The translations under genes were made by a program, and so were the position numbers. The notes beneath the pieces were generated by a model. It saw only the letters and a list, made by a program, of their open reading frames with translations, did not search any database and was not told where the DNA came from. Below, piece after piece: positions 46,586-46,614 of a stretch of DNA of 46,614 bases; the stretch's first letter is position 1, and every line of letters begins with the position of its first letter. Source of the DNA: an uncultured Aeromonas sp. (lineage in GTDB: Bacteria > Pseudomonadota > Gammaproteobacteria > Enterobacterales > Aeromonadaceae); assembly GCA_945957575.1 (NCBI GenBank), contig CAMFLW010000011.1, positions 1-46,614 of the forward strand, in the 5' to 3' direction.

Positions 46586-46614
46586 ATTTAACAAAACGTC
46601 GCATTATGCGCAGT
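46586..46614 (-). other. Right attachment site of the prophage (dif-like)
   Basis: Plus strand: XerD-like half ATTTAACAAAA (one change from dif), seven-base centre CGTCGCA, XerC half TTATGCGCAGT identical to the left site. The abnormal centre and XerD half should be phage-derived; the XerC half completes the chromosome. The window ends exactly at its last base. Confidence 0.88.

Larger units (their letters stand above)
39458..46603 (+). mobile_element. Integrated filamentous phage (inovirus), Xer-dependent
   Basis: A 7.1-kb prophage between a complete dif at 39441-39468 and a dif-like copy at 46586-46614. The gene order is repressor (minus), small protein, replication initiator, ssDNA-binding protein, small membrane protein, major coat, pIII-like, pVI, Zot/pI, intergenic region, DUF3653-type gene (minus), the layout of Vibrio VGJ/CTX-like phages. 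No integrase is present, so host XerC/XerD must insert it. Boundaries assume strand exchange between the XerC half and the central bases. The late genes are T-rich (GGT, TCT codons), unlike the GC-rich host. Confidence 0.93.

Overview
The window reads as a gammaproteobacterial chromosome, most likely Aeromonas. The reasons are the GC-rich codon use, the gene orders fabH-fabD-fabG-acpP-fabF-pabC-mltG-tmk-holB-tatD, letA-letB-rsmF and rlmKL-grx-uup-rmf-fabA-lonH, and a near-canonical chromosomal dif site. The genus is inferred from content and synteny; no database was searched.

Layout. (1) Positions 1-8648: type II fatty acid synthesis operon (fabH truncated by the window start), then folate, cell-wall and replication genes (pabC, mltG, tmk, holB) and tatD, mostly overlapping or tightly spaced. 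(2) 8914-10397: an orphan tyrosine recombinase with a small ribbon-helix-helix-like gene, palindromes in front and a dif-like sequence directly behind. (3) 10621-16004, minus strand: letA (as two half-genes), letB with seven MCE domains, and rsmF. (4) 16152-19633: methylcitrate genes prpB-prpC-prpD behind a palindromic operator. (5) 19883-29490: a neutral-lipid neighbourhood: a PHA-system protein, a wax ester synthase/diacylglycerol acyltransferase, a TPR protein, a TetR regulator with a patatin lipase, a phasin with a histone-like tail, a two-domain fatty acyl-CoA reductase of the Marinobacter type and a membrane-anchored lipase. Together they look able to make, coat and mobilise wax esters or triacylglycerol. 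(6) 29661-31622: SOS-controlled yebG and a second orphan tyrosine recombinase. (7) 31965-39359: rlmKL, a small glutaredoxin, uup, rmf, fabA with a FabR box, and lonH.

(8) 39441-46614: the chromosome dif site, into which a filamentous phage (inovirus) of about 7.1 kb is integrated. It carries a DUF3693-type repressor, replication initiator, ssDNA-binding protein, coat proteins, pIII-like adsorption protein, pVI and Zot/pI, a structured intergenic region, and a DUF3653-type gene at the far end. It has no integrase, so it must use the host XerC/XerD. Integration has two visible consequences: the chromosome supplies the last 15 codons of the repressor in the lysogen, and the repressor and DUF3653 genes, adjacent in the phage circle, are moved to opposite ends of the prophage. 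A second, inverted dif-like site lies inside the phage intergenic region.

No rRNA, tRNA, CRISPR array or insertion sequence was seen.
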